Shown: in pieces, positions 36,888 through 46,649 of the stretch
Layout: every line of letters begins with the position of its first letter
Position numbering within the stretch: the first letter of the stretch is position 1
Source: Legionella sp. PATHC035
Lineage (GTDB): Bacteria > Pseudomonadota > Gammaproteobacteria > Legionellales > Legionellaceae
Direction of reading: 5' to 3'
DNA length: 64,000 nucleotides
Assembly (NCBI RefSeq): GCF_026191115.1
Contig: NZ_JAPHOT010000001.1
Span: forward strand, 1,054,001-1,118,000
The notes under the pieces: model-generated
What the model was told of the DNA's origin: nothing
Seen by the model: only the letters and a program-made list of their open reading frames with translations
Database searches by the model: none
Program-made: the position numbers and the translations under genes

Positions 36888-38138
36888 TTATAGTCCTACC
36901 CAGCGAATAAATGCATCAGACGGGTTTAAATTGACTGAAGGTTTCCCCTCAAAATAAACCGTTATATTTTCGCGAGCTGAATCACCATTTACTTTAACTT
37001 GTTTGATTTTACCTAGATCAACAATTTCCATTTGCGTTTCATAATATCCCCCTCGGACGACCTTAAGAGTGGGTATTACAAAACGGATAGCGCGAATACC
37101 GTCATCCTGAGCAGCATCGTTTGGATTATTGTGATTCGCCAAGTAATTAAACTCTTGAGCATTTAATGCCACATATTCTGCATTATTGATTTGCCGACGC
37201 AACATGCGTGATAACGGCGCTGTAGTATGAAATACACGTTGATAAGTATCTGCGGAAATGACTGCAACAGGATTCGTTTCAGTACGCTTGCCTTTATACC
37301 CACTCCCTACAAAAAAGATTGCATCACGATGTTCATCAGGAGCAGATGTAGGTACCTGTATTGTCGGATTACTTGTATATTGCGGGGAGGGACTTTTATC
37401 ACAATTTAGAAATTTTGATTTTGCGAACCAGGCATCACTTGGATAATAAACAACCAATAAAGACTTATCCTTTATGGTATTAATGATTGCTTGAGAATTT
37501 TCTAAAGGAAGGGCGGGACAGCCCCAACTTCGCCCCGGTCTTCCATATCTTTTGATAAAGCGCTCTTCTACATACCACCCAGAATGCATTACAACCGAGC
37601 GACCTGATGCATTATCATTAAAATTACGGTCTAAGCCGTCTAAACGTAATGAAAGACCATCGCGACCATAATACGCTTGTTGTGTTTGATAAACCCCTAT
37701 ACTACTGGCTTTGCTATTGAACTTGTTTGAAAAATAATTGGTAAGTAAGGTACCGGATTTAATGCCATGGGATACATAGGTATGAAACAATAACTTTTTG
37801 GCACTTAAGTCAAATACCCACAGTCGTTTTTCGTTGGAGGGTAATGAATAATCAATAATGGTTAAAATATTATTGTGATCCACATTATATTCAATAGCAC
37901 ACTTTAAAGAAGTAAGTACCTTATTGATCACGAGTGGATTTAAGTGAGGTGCTTCATGAGCTAACATTAACCGAATGTCATTTAATGATTGATCGTTAAT
38001 TTGCACCGAAAACCGCGCTGTTTCGCTAATTAAACGAACATCATCCTTTACTATGGCTTGAGCCTGTGGAAACGCCAACGGCAGTTGCGGAAAATAGGTA
38101 AAAGTTACTGCTAAACCTAATAGCAGAAGAGAGCCCAT
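36888..38138 (-). CDS. Exported L,D-transpeptidase-like protein with C-terminal extension
   Basis: A 416-residue protein with an N-terminal hydrophobic signal or anchor segment. Residues ~90-240 resemble the YkuD_2-type catalytic domain: the His in SVVMHSGWYV (His185) and the Cys of SWGCPAL (Cys207), typical of L,D-transpeptidases that cross-link peptidoglycan or attach lipoproteins. The last ~170 residues (after about 245) are an extra Asp/Asn-rich region of unknown fold, longer than the usual family size. AAGGA precedes the ATG. It is separated from cydX by the palindrome. Confidence 0.82.
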   Translation of the reverse strand: MGSLLLLGLAVTFTYFPQLPLAFPQAQAIVKDDVRLISETARFSVQINDQSLNDIRLMLAHEAPHLNPLVINKVLTSLKCAIEYNVDHNNILTIIDYSLPSNEKRLWVFDLSAKKLLFHTYVSHGIKSGTLLTNYFSNKFNSKASSIGVYQTQQAYYGRDGLSLRLDGLDRNFNDNASGRSVVMHSGWYVEERFIKRYGRPGRSWGCPALPLENSQAIINTIKDKSLLVVYYPSDAWFAKSKFLNCDKSPSPQYTSNPTIQVPTSAPDEHRDAIFFVGSGYKGKRTETNPVAVISADTYQRVFHTTAPLSRMLRRQINNAEYVALNAQEFNYLANHNNPNDAAQDDGIRAIRFVIPTLKVVRGGYYETQMEIVDLGKIKQVKVNGDSARENITVYFEGKPSVNLNPSDAFIRWVGL

Positions 38139-38303
38139 GATTTGTCCTTATTTGTTTTTGTTCAAATCCTGTATTTTTAATATAGCTCAAAATTTTCATT
38201 GCAACTGATTTTTTTATAGAGAATATGATTTATTTGTAAGCGGATTGATTTTTCTTGATTTTCAGTCAATCGCCCTAAGAGTTTTAGAAAAAGTGGTTTA
38301 GGG

Positions 38304-38334
38304 CTACCCCTTCTCCCCTATGGAGAGGGGGTAG
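38304..38334. repeat. Partial REP-like hairpin CTACCCCTTCTCC
   Basis: CTACCCCTTCTCC pairs with GGAGAGGGGGTAG at 12 of 13 positions across a 5-nt loop. Confidence 0.5.
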
Positions 38335-38400
38335 AGGAAATCACTCCCTCCATATCTTCCTTAGCAATCACTTGGGGCTTTTCAGCCCCACCTATTTCGA

Positions 38401-38784
38401 TTACATGGTTTTTGTGGGGGTTGCTGAAGCAGCGTCTTGATTTGGATCATATTTATAACAAATACTCGTGACGGCATTGCTCAAACTTAATACTGCCTTG
38501 CCCATGTTGACTATCGTCGGATTCGCAGTACAACCCGAAGTAATCCCTGCATAAACGGCACCCAAACTTGTAAAATTAAGTGCAGAATTTCCTATGCTGG
38601 TTAACGCGTTATCATTGCTGCTAAAAGTAACTACGTTAAGCGCAAACATTGCTATGTCAAAACCATTTTCCCAAGCAGTATCCGGGTCTGAGAATAAATT
38701 ATAAGCAGCCATCATCAGAGCAAGCCCATTTGCTACTTGCATGGTTGCACGCCATTTATTTTCCGTATTAAAAAAACCGAACAT
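38401..38784 (-). CDS. Hypothetical protein, probably membrane-associated
   Basis: 127 residues, not recognised. It starts MFGFFNTENKWRATMQVANGLALMMAAYN; a hydrophobic stretch (~14-28) is followed by FDIAMFALNVVTF and two Ser/Asn-rich hydrophobic segments near 70-110 with Cys residues. The ATG at 38784 is supported by AAGGAG six bases upstream; a longer frame with 46 extra residues is rejected. Confidence 0.62.
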   Translation of the reverse strand: MFGFFNTENKWRATMQVANGLALMMAAYNLFSDPDTAWENGFDIAMFALNVVTFSSNDNALTSIGNSALNFTSLGAVYAGITSGCTANPTIVNMGKAVLSLSNAVTSICYKYDPNQDAASATPTKTM

Positions 38785-39034
38785 TTTATTCTCCTTAATG
38801 CAGATAGTCTGTACGAACTTAAACATAGAGTTCTTAAAAATCAAGCACTTTATTATTCTATTTAAATAACGGCCATGAGAAATTACGCGTTGCATAGAAG
38901 ATGAGCTAAGCATGTACAGCAAATGGCCCTTTTCGTCAGAATCCCGGCCGATCCTCTTTATGAGCCAATTCTACGTTCATAAAACGTGCTCTATTCGTCG
39001 CTGCTTTTCATGAAACAGGATATTCTTTAATGAT

Positions 39035-39208
39035 ATGGGCAATAAAATTCCCAGCAAAGCCTTGATAGCAAGCCCCAAACTTATAGGGATTGCTTTATTT
39101 ATTTTCATAATCATATCGTGTCAAAACAATGCCATTGCAACAGAAAAAGTACACCCTATTTCAATAATAAGACTAAAGCCGCCCATCAAACAGTCTCTAT
39201 CCGGCTAG
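39035..39208 (+). CDS. Possible small exported or lipoprotein-like peptide
   Basis: 57 residues. MGNKIPSKALIASPKLIG leads into IALFIFIIISCQNNAIAT, which resembles a signal peptide with a Cys after IIS (lipoprotein-like). No convincing ribosome-binding site; the end overlaps the stop of the opposite-strand M20 peptidase by 12 nt. No homologue recognised. Included as weak evidence only. Confidence 0.3.
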   Translation: MGNKIPSKALIASPKLIGIALFIFIIISCQNNAIATEKVHPISIIRLKPPIKQSLSG

Positions 39209-40606
39209 GGTTGTCAGCATTCGTACCCAATGATCCACATTATCATTTAACGCTTGTACCGGTAAGCGCTCATCTCGGCCATGTGCACGTAAATCTTCAG
39301 GACTGATCACCCAAGTGCCATTGACGCCATAAACAGGAATCCCAACAATACGAAAGGGTCGCGCATCAGTTGCTCCTGTACTCATACTCGGAATGATCGG
39401 TGCATTAGGAAAACGAGCATGAATGGATTGGCTATAGGCACTAAGGACATCGTGTCGCAATGGAGAATCTAGAGAGGCCACATGCTCATCCAATCGAGTG
39501 ACTACGATATTAGGATCAGCAACAATTTGTTCAAGCTCCTTCTTTATCGTATCAGGTGAAACACCGGGCATAAGGCGGCAATTTATAGTTGCTTGGGCTA
39601 GCTGTGGCAAAGCATTATTGGCGTGCCCAGCAAATAATCTGGTTGCAACACAACGAGTACGTGTTAGCCCTACCTCGCCAGGATCCGCTTCAATGATATC
39701 AGCTGCTTTGCCATCAGAGGGGTTTTTTAACCAGGCTCTCATGGCTTCGCCTAACGCATTCGCTTCTGATTTTTCTCTCGCCGCAAAATAAGCTCGTGTG
39801 GTTTCAGTCATCATCGGTTGAAAGCGATAAGCCTCCAAACGTTTTAAAGCATCAGCCAGTTGATAAATAGCATTATCGGCCCTGGGTTTCGAAGAATGTC
39901 CACCAGAATTGCGGACTGTGAACATGTAATCAGTGTATGTTTTTTCAGCAGTTTGAATCTTAAATCCAAGCGGATGATTATTGGTGTCAAATGCTCCACC
40001 ACCAGCATCTGCATTTAATCCAAATTCGGCATTCAGCAAATCCTTCCATTCAGTGGCTCCTTTTTGTGCACCAACACCACCTGTTTCTTCATCTCCGGTA
40101 AAAAAGACGATGATATCGCGTTTATTTTGAAAACCCTGAGCCTTAAGCTTCATGATGGCAACTGTGGTTGCTACCAGACCGTCTTTCATATCAATTGTTC
40201 CACGGCCATAATAATAACCATCCTTTTTAACTAAAGTGAATGGATCCATCGACCAATCGTCTTTTTTTGCTTCAACAACATCCATATGCCCCATAACCAT
40301 AATAGGTTTCTCAGAAGTAGGAATCGCGGCTCGCCAACGCACAATCAATGCTGCAGTTTGGTTGTAAGGCATAATATGGATGTCTTGATTAGGAATCCCT
40401 GCTGCACGAAATTGATCAGCAAAATATTGTGCTAACTCCGGTACATGATTCTGTCCGACTACAGTTGGAACCTTTACTGCGTGCTCCAGCATTTGCTCGG
40501 CTTTGGCATGCCAAGAATCAGTATCCGATTGACTGGACGCATACGAACTTGTGATGCACGATAAGGCAAATGTAACTCCCAAAAACTGGCGGGTAAAAAT
40601 CTTCAT
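39197..40606 (-). CDS. Exported M20-family metallopeptidase
   Basis: A 469-residue zinc peptidase of the M20/ArgE/DapE-like type. A signal peptide (MKIFTRQFLGVTFALSCITSSYA) is present. The zinc site shows MVMGHMDVVEA and YGRGTIDMKDG, then TGDEETGG and NADAGGG, and the dimerisation (lid) domain from about 195 to 330. It would remove amino acids from peptides or acylated amino acids in the periplasm or outside. The ATG at 40606 has GGAGAG five bases upstream; an in-frame extension upstream is rejected. Confidence 0.92.
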   Translation of the reverse strand: MKIFTRQFLGVTFALSCITSSYASSQSDTDSWHAKAEQMLEHAVKVPTVVGQNHVPELAQYFADQFRAAGIPNQDIHIMPYNQTAALIVRWRAAIPTSEKPIMVMGHMDVVEAKKDDWSMDPFTLVKKDGYYYGRGTIDMKDGLVATTVAIMKLKAQGFQNKRDIIVFFTGDEETGGVGAQKGATEWKDLLNAEFGLNADAGGGAFDTNNHPLGFKIQTAEKTYTDYMFTVRNSGGHSSKPRADNAIYQLADALKRLEAYRFQPMMTETTRAYFAAREKSEANALGEAMRAWLKNPSDGKAADIIEADPGEVGLTRTRCVATRLFAGHANNALPQLAQATINCRLMPGVSPDTIKKELEQIVADPNIVVTRLDEHVASLDSPLRHDVLSAYSQSIHARFPNAPIIPSMSTGATDARPFRIVGIPVYGVNGTWVISPEDLRAHGRDERLPVQALNDNVDHWVRMLTTLAG

Positions 40607-40753
40607 AGCTCTCTCCATTAAAATATCCTCTGCCTTTATATAACTGCAGAGGATTACATGTAAACCCTCATAGTGAGCGTCGCAGGATTGCCGATACGGG
40701 AATGACTCGAGATATAAGAACAACTTGAATCTTAAAAAACTGGATTAAATTTT

Positions 40754-42670
40754 TTAAGAGGTAACACTGCAGACCAAAACTGATTCTTCTTCATGAAGTT
40801 CGTTTTTATTGGGTTCCTGCTTGAGGGATTGAGACTTTTCAGCAAATAACTTTGATAGTTCAATCATCAGTAAACGTACTGTACGCTTGTTGGGGTTCGA
40901 GTTGTTCTTTTTCTCTTGAATGATTTCCTGAACCTCTCCAGTAAACTGGCTTTTTATATGATTTTTAACAGGGGCATCCAGATTTGGAGTAGATTCGATT
41001 TGTCGTACTCCTTGCTCTACAGCACGTTGATATTCACCAGCTAATCGATCTACTTTAGCCTTCAGGACAACAGCATCGTCAATCATTTTTGCTGTCTCTG
41101 TTTTAAAAAAAGCAAAGTACTGGGCTAAAAAATTGCAAATTTTTACGAAGAATCCATCATGCAACTGAACAAATTCGTCCAAGGTTTGACTGTCTTGCCG
41201 AAGCCTGTTCATAAAAAGGGCATTTTGTTTTATGCGAGTCAGTAAATGACAACTGCCTTGTACCGCATCTTTCATCAAATCATTTGCTTTTTTTAATGCC
41301 TCAAGTTGCTCAAAACTTTCACTTGCTAACCATAGCCTTAGTGATACATCCCGATTAAAAAAACGATTGTTTATTGCAGCAATTTGACTCTCTTTCTTGT
41401 TCAACTTGTTTTGCAAATCCGACAAACATGCTTTTGCTAAAGCCTTAAGCTCCTTTTTGCACGCACCATCCAAGGTGGCCGGCAGAGTAGATCCAAGTGC
41501 TTCTTGCACTGCTTGCGGTGTCGTAGTTCGGTAAACAACAGTGAGCGGCGTAGCCATCCAGCTTATTCCCTGAATAGCCCCTGAAGATAAATTAGGCGAC
41601 TCAAGAGAAGCCTTCAGCTGCGATATCCTGTCAAGAAGTTGTTGTTTGTACGAATCTTCTGTATTTTCTAAAAGGAACTGATATAACTTCTCATGTTCCG
41701 CGATAAGATCTAAAAAATCTTTTCTTCCAATAATTTTCTTATCATTTTCATCTAATGCTGTAATTAACTGAATCACTGTTTCTATTTTTTCATCAAGCTC
41801 GGCTTTTTTCTTTCGCGACTCCAAGATACTGAAAATTCCTGAAGAAACTTTTTCTATCTCTGCTTCAAGCTCAGTAAGACTCTTAAAAATAGTGTGAGTT
41901 AGTGGCTTTACCTCTGCTGGCAGTGTCCTGGGTGCTTGCGGTCCACGGCGTTGGTGTACGGCACCTGTTCTTGAGGGCTTGGCATGGATTGAAGGGCTGA
42001 TACCCATTACTTGAAGATAACGTTGCTTCAAGAGCTCTTTAACCGGCTTTAAGGAATCGACCACATCGTCTTCTTTTACTGCCTGCTCTGGATGATTTAA
42101 GCGCTCCATCTTTTCTTCTATTTGGCGCAAAAAAAAGTCTGTTTTAGAATCGATTAGACTTAAGTCAAAAATACTTGAAATCAAAGGTCTCATGATCCAA
42201 CTAATATGCGCGATTGCTACTTTGATGAGCTGACCTAACAGATATGCAGAAAACATAAATGCTTTATAGTGATTTTTATCTGTAAAAGGCTGGGTTTCTA
42301 AACTGAGTAATTTTTCAATATTTTTGATTAAAGTAAAAACATTTTCTGTGGTTATATTTGTCCATTTTTCATACAAAGCCGCCACAATCACACTGGCATC
42401 AGAAAGTAATTTTCTCTCTTTACTTGCTGTTTCAGGTAGTTGATCTACGGCTTCATCAATAAATAATTTGACAAAAGCAATGAGCCCCTCACGAAACATT
42501 TTGTGTTGATTAAACTCATGGTATTTTTTCTCTGCATTGGTTTTGATCACTTCGAGATCATCTACTGAACTCACATAGTCGCTAATCAGCATTGCAGAGT
42601 CGAGGATGTTTTGCTCATTATCGCTTTGGCTTACACGCCATTTTTTAAAACGTTCTCTTTTACTTTGCAT
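40754..42670 (-). CDS. Large coiled-coil protein, candidate Dot/Icm effector
   Basis: 638 residues, soluble, almost wholly helical, with several predicted coiled-coil stretches (about 240-320 and 420-470, e.g. RKKKAELDEKIETVIQL). No known domain was recognised. A Pro/Arg-rich linker (HQRRGPQAPRTLPAEVKP) lies near 245-265. The C-terminus NKNELHEEESVLVCSVTS has a short Glu cluster of the type found in Dot/Icm substrates. AAGGCGCT precedes the ATG. Effector status is inferred from tail and composition only. Confidence 0.75.
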   Translation of the reverse strand: MQSKRERFKKWRVSQSDNEQNILDSAMLISDYVSSVDDLEVIKTNAEKKYHEFNQHKMFREGLIAFVKLFIDEAVDQLPETASKERKLLSDASVIVAALYEKWTNITTENVFTLIKNIEKLLSLETQPFTDKNHYKAFMFSAYLLGQLIKVAIAHISWIMRPLISSIFDLSLIDSKTDFFLRQIEEKMERLNHPEQAVKEDDVVDSLKPVKELLKQRYLQVMGISPSIHAKPSRTGAVHQRRGPQAPRTLPAEVKPLTHTIFKSLTELEAEIEKVSSGIFSILESRKKKAELDEKIETVIQLITALDENDKKIIGRKDFLDLIAEHEKLYQFLLENTEDSYKQQLLDRISQLKASLESPNLSSGAIQGISWMATPLTVVYRTTTPQAVQEALGSTLPATLDGACKKELKALAKACLSDLQNKLNKKESQIAAINNRFFNRDVSLRLWLASESFEQLEALKKANDLMKDAVQGSCHLLTRIKQNALFMNRLRQDSQTLDEFVQLHDGFFVKICNFLAQYFAFFKTETAKMIDDAVVLKAKVDRLAGEYQRAVEQGVRQIESTPNLDAPVKNHIKSQFTGEVQEIIQEKKNNSNPNKRTVRLLMIELSKLFAEKSQSLKQEPNKNELHEEESVLVCSVTS

Positions 42671-42860
42671 AGCGCCTTAATGGATTCGTTAAATGGCTTT
42701 TAACTTCATTCTACAAAAACAGCGATTAAAATAAAACCATAATCTTAATCAATTGCCCCTCAAAAGAACAATCCGAAACAAATGGATGAGAACACAGAAG
42801 TGAATGCAAGTCCTTTTAAAATCAGCTATTCTAAGTTCATACGCCTAAGGAGAAACAAAT

Positions 42861-43976
42861 ATGCCATCAAAAAAAGGAATCTATCTCTTTACTCTAATTG
42901 GTTTACTCCTTGGATTGGCTCTTGATGGGTTAATTCGAAATGAAGTTACCAAAATATTTGATTATGCGCTAATTGTTCTCTTTCCTCTGCTGTATGCATT
43001 GGCTTACAACAACAAAAATTGCATACGCTTGGTTGCAAGCAGCTTCTTAATCGCCTTATTCTTGTCTTTGCCCTTACTCCCGATGGAAGCGCGTCTTACC
43101 TCTTTTCCTCTGGAGCATTGGTTTACATTCTTATGCGCCTTTCCTCTCTTTGTTTATGTAGGCCATTCATTTCACTATGCATACCATCATGACAATACCT
43201 GGCGCATCAGCTACAACAGTTTATTTGCTGCGGTATGGAATACTATTCTTTTACTCTTTGTTGCTTCGGTGTTTTCTGCCTTAGCGAATGTGCTTATCTT
43301 ATTGGGCGCTTTTATATTCAGAACTGTAGGAAGTGATTACTTATGGAATTTGTACTCCGATAATCTACATTTTCGGTTGATTTCCCATGTTACCTTGTTT
43401 TTTATCGGATTAGGAGTTGGACAACAAAACATCCAAATCATTTACAATTTGCGCTTTTTATTGTTAAGAATGATGTATTATCTATTCCCTTTTCTAGCCT
43501 TAATCAGTATCGTGTACTTTGTTCTTTATTTGGGCCATTCGGTAAATGGCGGTGAAGAATACATCGACCCCCTCGCGATTTTAATCCCTCTCATATCTTT
43601 GGGGATTATATTTTTCAATGCATATTTCCAGGATGGAAGCGTGGAATCAGGAGCCCCTACATGGCTGAAATTCGTATTACGTGTTTATCGTATTATTTTA
43701 TTTCTTTTGGTTTTAATAATGATTCATAAAATTTTCCAATCTTATTCCTTGGATGTTAATGTGGTCATTTGTCTTATCATGGTAGTCTTATTCAGCCTCA
43801 CTTATGCAATTACCGCCTGGCTTCCTGAAAGCAGAGAACAAAAATGGATACGAATAGGAAATATTTGTTCTGCATTGTTTTTCATAATAGTGCTCTTTCT
43901 TTTTAATCTTCCGTATATGCCCATAGTATTTCAGGTAGGTACCCAACCCACTATATTGTCGCTAACCTCTCAGTAA
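42861..43976 (+). CDS. Polytopic membrane protein, DUF4153-like
   Basis: 371 residues with about eleven hydrophobic spans. The segment YRISYNSLFAAVWNTILLLFVASVF and FLLLRMMYYLFPFLALIS recall the DUF4153 family of bacterial membrane proteins whose role is unknown. The start has AAGGAG nearby. It is divergent from the coiled-coil gene and converges with the hexapeptide-repeat acyltransferase across a hairpin. Confidence 0.75.
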   Translation: MPSKKGIYLFTLIGLLLGLALDGLIRNEVTKIFDYALIVLFPLLYALAYNNKNCIRLVASSFLIALFLSLPLLPMEARLTSFPLEHWFTFLCAFPLFVYVGHSFHYAYHHDNTWRISYNSLFAAVWNTILLLFVASVFSALANVLILLGAFIFRTVGSDYLWNLYSDNLHFRLISHVTLFFIGLGVGQQNIQIIYNLRFLLLRMMYYLFPFLALISIVYFVLYLGHSVNGGEEYIDPLAILIPLISLGIIFFNAYFQDGSVESGAPTWLKFVLRVYRIILFLLVLIMIHKIFQSYSLDVNVVICLIMVVLFSLTYAITAWLPESREQKWIRIGNICSALFFIIVLFLFNLPYMPIVFQVGTQPTILSLTSQ

Positions 43977-43997
43977 GAGCCCTCCTTAAATAGAGTT

Positions 43998-44019
43998 GCA
44001 TGTCCCTTCAGGGGCATGC
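43998..44019. terminator. Hairpin between convergent genes
   Basis: GCATGTCCCT pairs with AGGGGCATGC (one G-T pair) across a 2-nt loop. Likely 3' structure for the genes on both sides; no long U run. Confidence 0.45.
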
Positions 44020-44095
44020 GTGCCTCTTGGCGAACAGTTCGATTTTAAACCAGAAGCGCCAAATACAGTCGTTCAGTGAATCGGTGCAAGAATAC

Positions 44096-44812
44096 TTACT
44101 CCATATCAGGGGTCGGTCTAACATTTCCTAAACGGGTATTTTCCTCAACTACCTGATTAACAAATGTATTTCCATAACCGATCCAACTCCCTTTTTTAAT
44201 GGTTGTTCCTGGGCCAATCGCGGTGGACATACCGATAAAAACATTATCTTCAATGACGACAGGAGCGAGAAAAAGTAAGTTGCCTACATCAGAGTGACAA
44301 CAAATTGACACTCCACCACCAAGAGTGACATTTTTTCCTATGGTAATTAAAGGACAATCAACAAAATCGATGTCAAAAGAATTGACTATTTGAAAGGAAA
44401 CCTTGGCACCCAGTGCTCGCCAGTAACAAAACTTCACCACGTTGAAGGTTTGCAGTAAAGGGGTCAGCCCAATTACTTTAGCGGAACGAGTCAGTGCAAA
44501 ATGACAAAACCAAGCAAACGTCATTCGATTCATTTCCCGTTTATAGCGGCCTGGTTTTAAATGAGGCAAACACAGTCTAATCGCTGCAATAATCAGAATA
44601 AACGAGGCAAATAAAACAAAGGGAGCCAAAGGAAGAACAAACCACGTATGTACATAGCCATGATAAATAAATAAACCGGTTATGCTAAAGGCAGCTACAC
44701 CAGGCATCAAACTGAATAAGATGGATACTAAGTCAATAAGAATCAGCATGGATGGTGATAATTCGGTCTTTCCGGGCGCTTTTTTTGCCTTGGTTTTATT
44801 TTTTTCAGTCAT
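44096..44812 (-). CDS. Left-handed beta-helix (hexapeptide) acyltransferase, membrane-anchored
   Basis: 238 residues. Two hydrophobic spans lie in the first 100 residues, then a catalytic LbH region (about 150-235) with imperfect hexapeptide turns: IDFVDCPLITIGKNVTLGGGV, HSDVGNLLFLAPVVIEDNVFIG and TAIGPGTTIKKGSWIG. The domain resembles terminal acyltransferase-like modules found at the ends of NRPS-like proteins. True start is the ATG at 44812 (AAGGA upstream); the open reading frame upstream overlaps a repeat and is rejected. It closes the lipid-type locus. Confidence 0.8.
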   Translation of the reverse strand: MTEKNKTKAKKAPGKTELSPSMLILIDLVSILFSLMPGVAAFSITGLFIYHGYVHTWFVLPLAPFVLFASFILIIAAIRLCLPHLKPGRYKREMNRMTFAWFCHFALTRSAKVIGLTPLLQTFNVVKFCYWRALGAKVSFQIVNSFDIDFVDCPLITIGKNVTLGGGVSICCHSDVGNLLFLAPVVIEDNVFIGMSTAIGPGTTIKKGSWIGYGNTFVNQVVEENTRLGNVRPTPDME

Positions 44813-44930
44813 AACATGGGTTCCTTTTATAATAGCCGAGAAGAATACCCCCTGGGGTTGCAGCCATAAAATTAAGAATCTCCCCTCTTTCATTTTATGA
44901 GATAAGGGGATGGGTGAAAGTTCATTTATA

Positions 44931-44975
44931 CCCTCATCCGCCCTGACGGGCACCTTCTCCCTATGGGGAGAAGGG
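44931..44975. repeat. REP-like palindrome (inverse orientation)
   Basis: CCCTCATCCGCCCTGACGGGC followed by CCTTCTCCCTATGGGGAGAAGG: the reverse complement of the unit at 4563 (stem CCTTCTCC/GGAGAAGG). It lies in the gap between the acyltransferase and GH3 genes. Confidence 0.75.
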
Positions 44976-45046
44976 AAACTCTTCAACTTAATGGCGCTGG
45001 GCTCAGGGAAAGAGTCACTTTTACATTATCATAGCAAGTAACCTAC

Positions 45047-46573
45047 TTATTTTTCGTTAATAACTTGCTGAGAAATTAACTTAGGTTTTGTCTGTGCATG
45101 ATTATCCGCCAATAATTCATCTCTCGACAATTGCAATAAAACCATAGGTAATACTTCTTTAGTCATCACACTATGTGCATAGGACTCATTGATTTGCATT
45201 AAGCGTTCGTGCATACGCGCTAATAACGCATCGGATATTTGAATCGCATCGTCAGCGACAAAAACAATTCTATTTCCGACACGATTACGTGCAAAATACC
45301 AATGCGGTTCGATTTCAAAAGAAATATCGCTCAGCATGTTCTGCAATTCAGAACCTGAGACAGAACAACTTTCCAACTTTATCATTTGGGTTTTATAACA
45401 AAAGTCAAGTCTTGGTGCTTTATGTAAGAAACCAGTACATTTCACTACATCTTTTAACTGATAACGAACAAAGCCCATTGCTGTAGTTAAGAATATTTCA
45501 TATTTTTTACCCTGCTCTAACTCCCAAGATTGCAACAGATTTTCTCTCTTAATACTCTTGCCCTCTTCAATAAACTCAACGATATGGGCACCAGGATGCA
45601 AAAAACCACCTGGTTGGTCGTCTATAGGCACAGTAAGCCATCCTTCAGTGGCAGAAAAAGTACCGTCAACCAGGCCAACTCCTGGTCCTAACAATTTTTG
45701 CAATTGATGCGCGGGATATTCACAAAGACCGGAAATCCAGCATCCAACAATACTTAATGAGGGCCAAAACTCTTTGAAGGAACGGGGCTCCTGTTGCAGC
45801 AACTGCTGTAAATAGCGTTGACGTTTTCTTGTAATTTGAATCGGAGGCAAAAAATCGGGAACCGGTTTTTCCCCTAATAAATAGGGTAAAAAATATTTAA
45901 AATCGTTACGACAACGATTGAAAAAAGCATCAATAACCATAGGCGTTACTGCAAATAGTGCGCTGAGATCCGTTGCTAAAGCATATAAGGCAGACCATTG
46001 TTCATAGACTTCAGTATTATCGAATACCTCATCGGGCAACGCATAAAAGCGTTTAATAAAAGAAGGTAAATGACGATAGTTAAAATTGCTAATCCAACCA
46101 GAAGGAGTGCCCGCTGGAGAGGTTTTATGCGAATCGACTGCGGCCAAATACACTATTTTTTCTTTGAACAAACCAGGAACGCGTTGAGTCAAGGTATAAA
46201 TATAAGGGGGCATCGTACGCTGAAACTGCGTCTGGAATGATGCTGTGATTGGAAAAAACTTTCGTGTGCCTGAAGTTCCCGAAGTCTCTGACCAAAAAAT
46301 CAATTGCTCTCCATTAAAAGGCTGAATATGACCGTGTTGAGCAGCCAAAAGCGCTGACTCATACTCTTCATAATTTGTAATTGGAAAATCATCGAGACTT
46401 AAAGTTTGGCTATTTTGTAACAGAGCCTGCCAATAGGAGGATTTTTTTAATAAAGGAACGATTTCTTGATTCCATAAACGTTCACGACAACGTTCAGGAT
46501 ATTGGGTATCCTTAATAAAAGCCTGATATTTTTTTCGGGTAATTGCTGCAATAAGTATTCTTTTCCAATTCAT
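45047..46573 (-). CDS. GH3-family acyl-acid-amido synthetase
   Basis: 508 residues. The ATP-binding signature SETSGTSGTRKFFPIT (about residues 95-110) is the GH3 type, followed by GLVDGTFSATEGW, TTAMGFVRYQLKDVVKCTG and the C-terminal region ending at MVLLQLSRDE. GH3 enzymes adenylate a carboxylic acid and join it to an amino acid or amine. They are well known in plants and occur in bacteria; here it lies in an acyl-lipid locus, so amidation of a fatty acyl product is the natural reading (inference). Confidence 0.88.
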   Translation of the reverse strand: MNWKRILIAAITRKKYQAFIKDTQYPERCRERLWNQEIVPLLKKSSYWQALLQNSQTLSLDDFPITNYEEYESALLAAQHGHIQPFNGEQLIFWSETSGTSGTRKFFPITASFQTQFQRTMPPYIYTLTQRVPGLFKEKIVYLAAVDSHKTSPAGTPSGWISNFNYRHLPSFIKRFYALPDEVFDNTEVYEQWSALYALATDLSALFAVTPMVIDAFFNRCRNDFKYFLPYLLGEKPVPDFLPPIQITRKRQRYLQQLLQQEPRSFKEFWPSLSIVGCWISGLCEYPAHQLQKLLGPGVGLVDGTFSATEGWLTVPIDDQPGGFLHPGAHIVEFIEEGKSIKRENLLQSWELEQGKKYEIFLTTAMGFVRYQLKDVVKCTGFLHKAPRLDFCYKTQMIKLESCSVSGSELQNMLSDISFEIEPHWYFARNRVGNRIVFVADDAIQISDALLARMHERLMQINESYAHSVMTKEVLPMVLLQLSRDELLADNHAQTKPKLISQQVINEK

Positions 46574-46649
46574 TCCTATTACTGGCCAAAATGAATGCGA
46601 TGCGAAATGATACCCTCAAAAATTCAAGTTGGCGAGGCACTTTTCCAGG

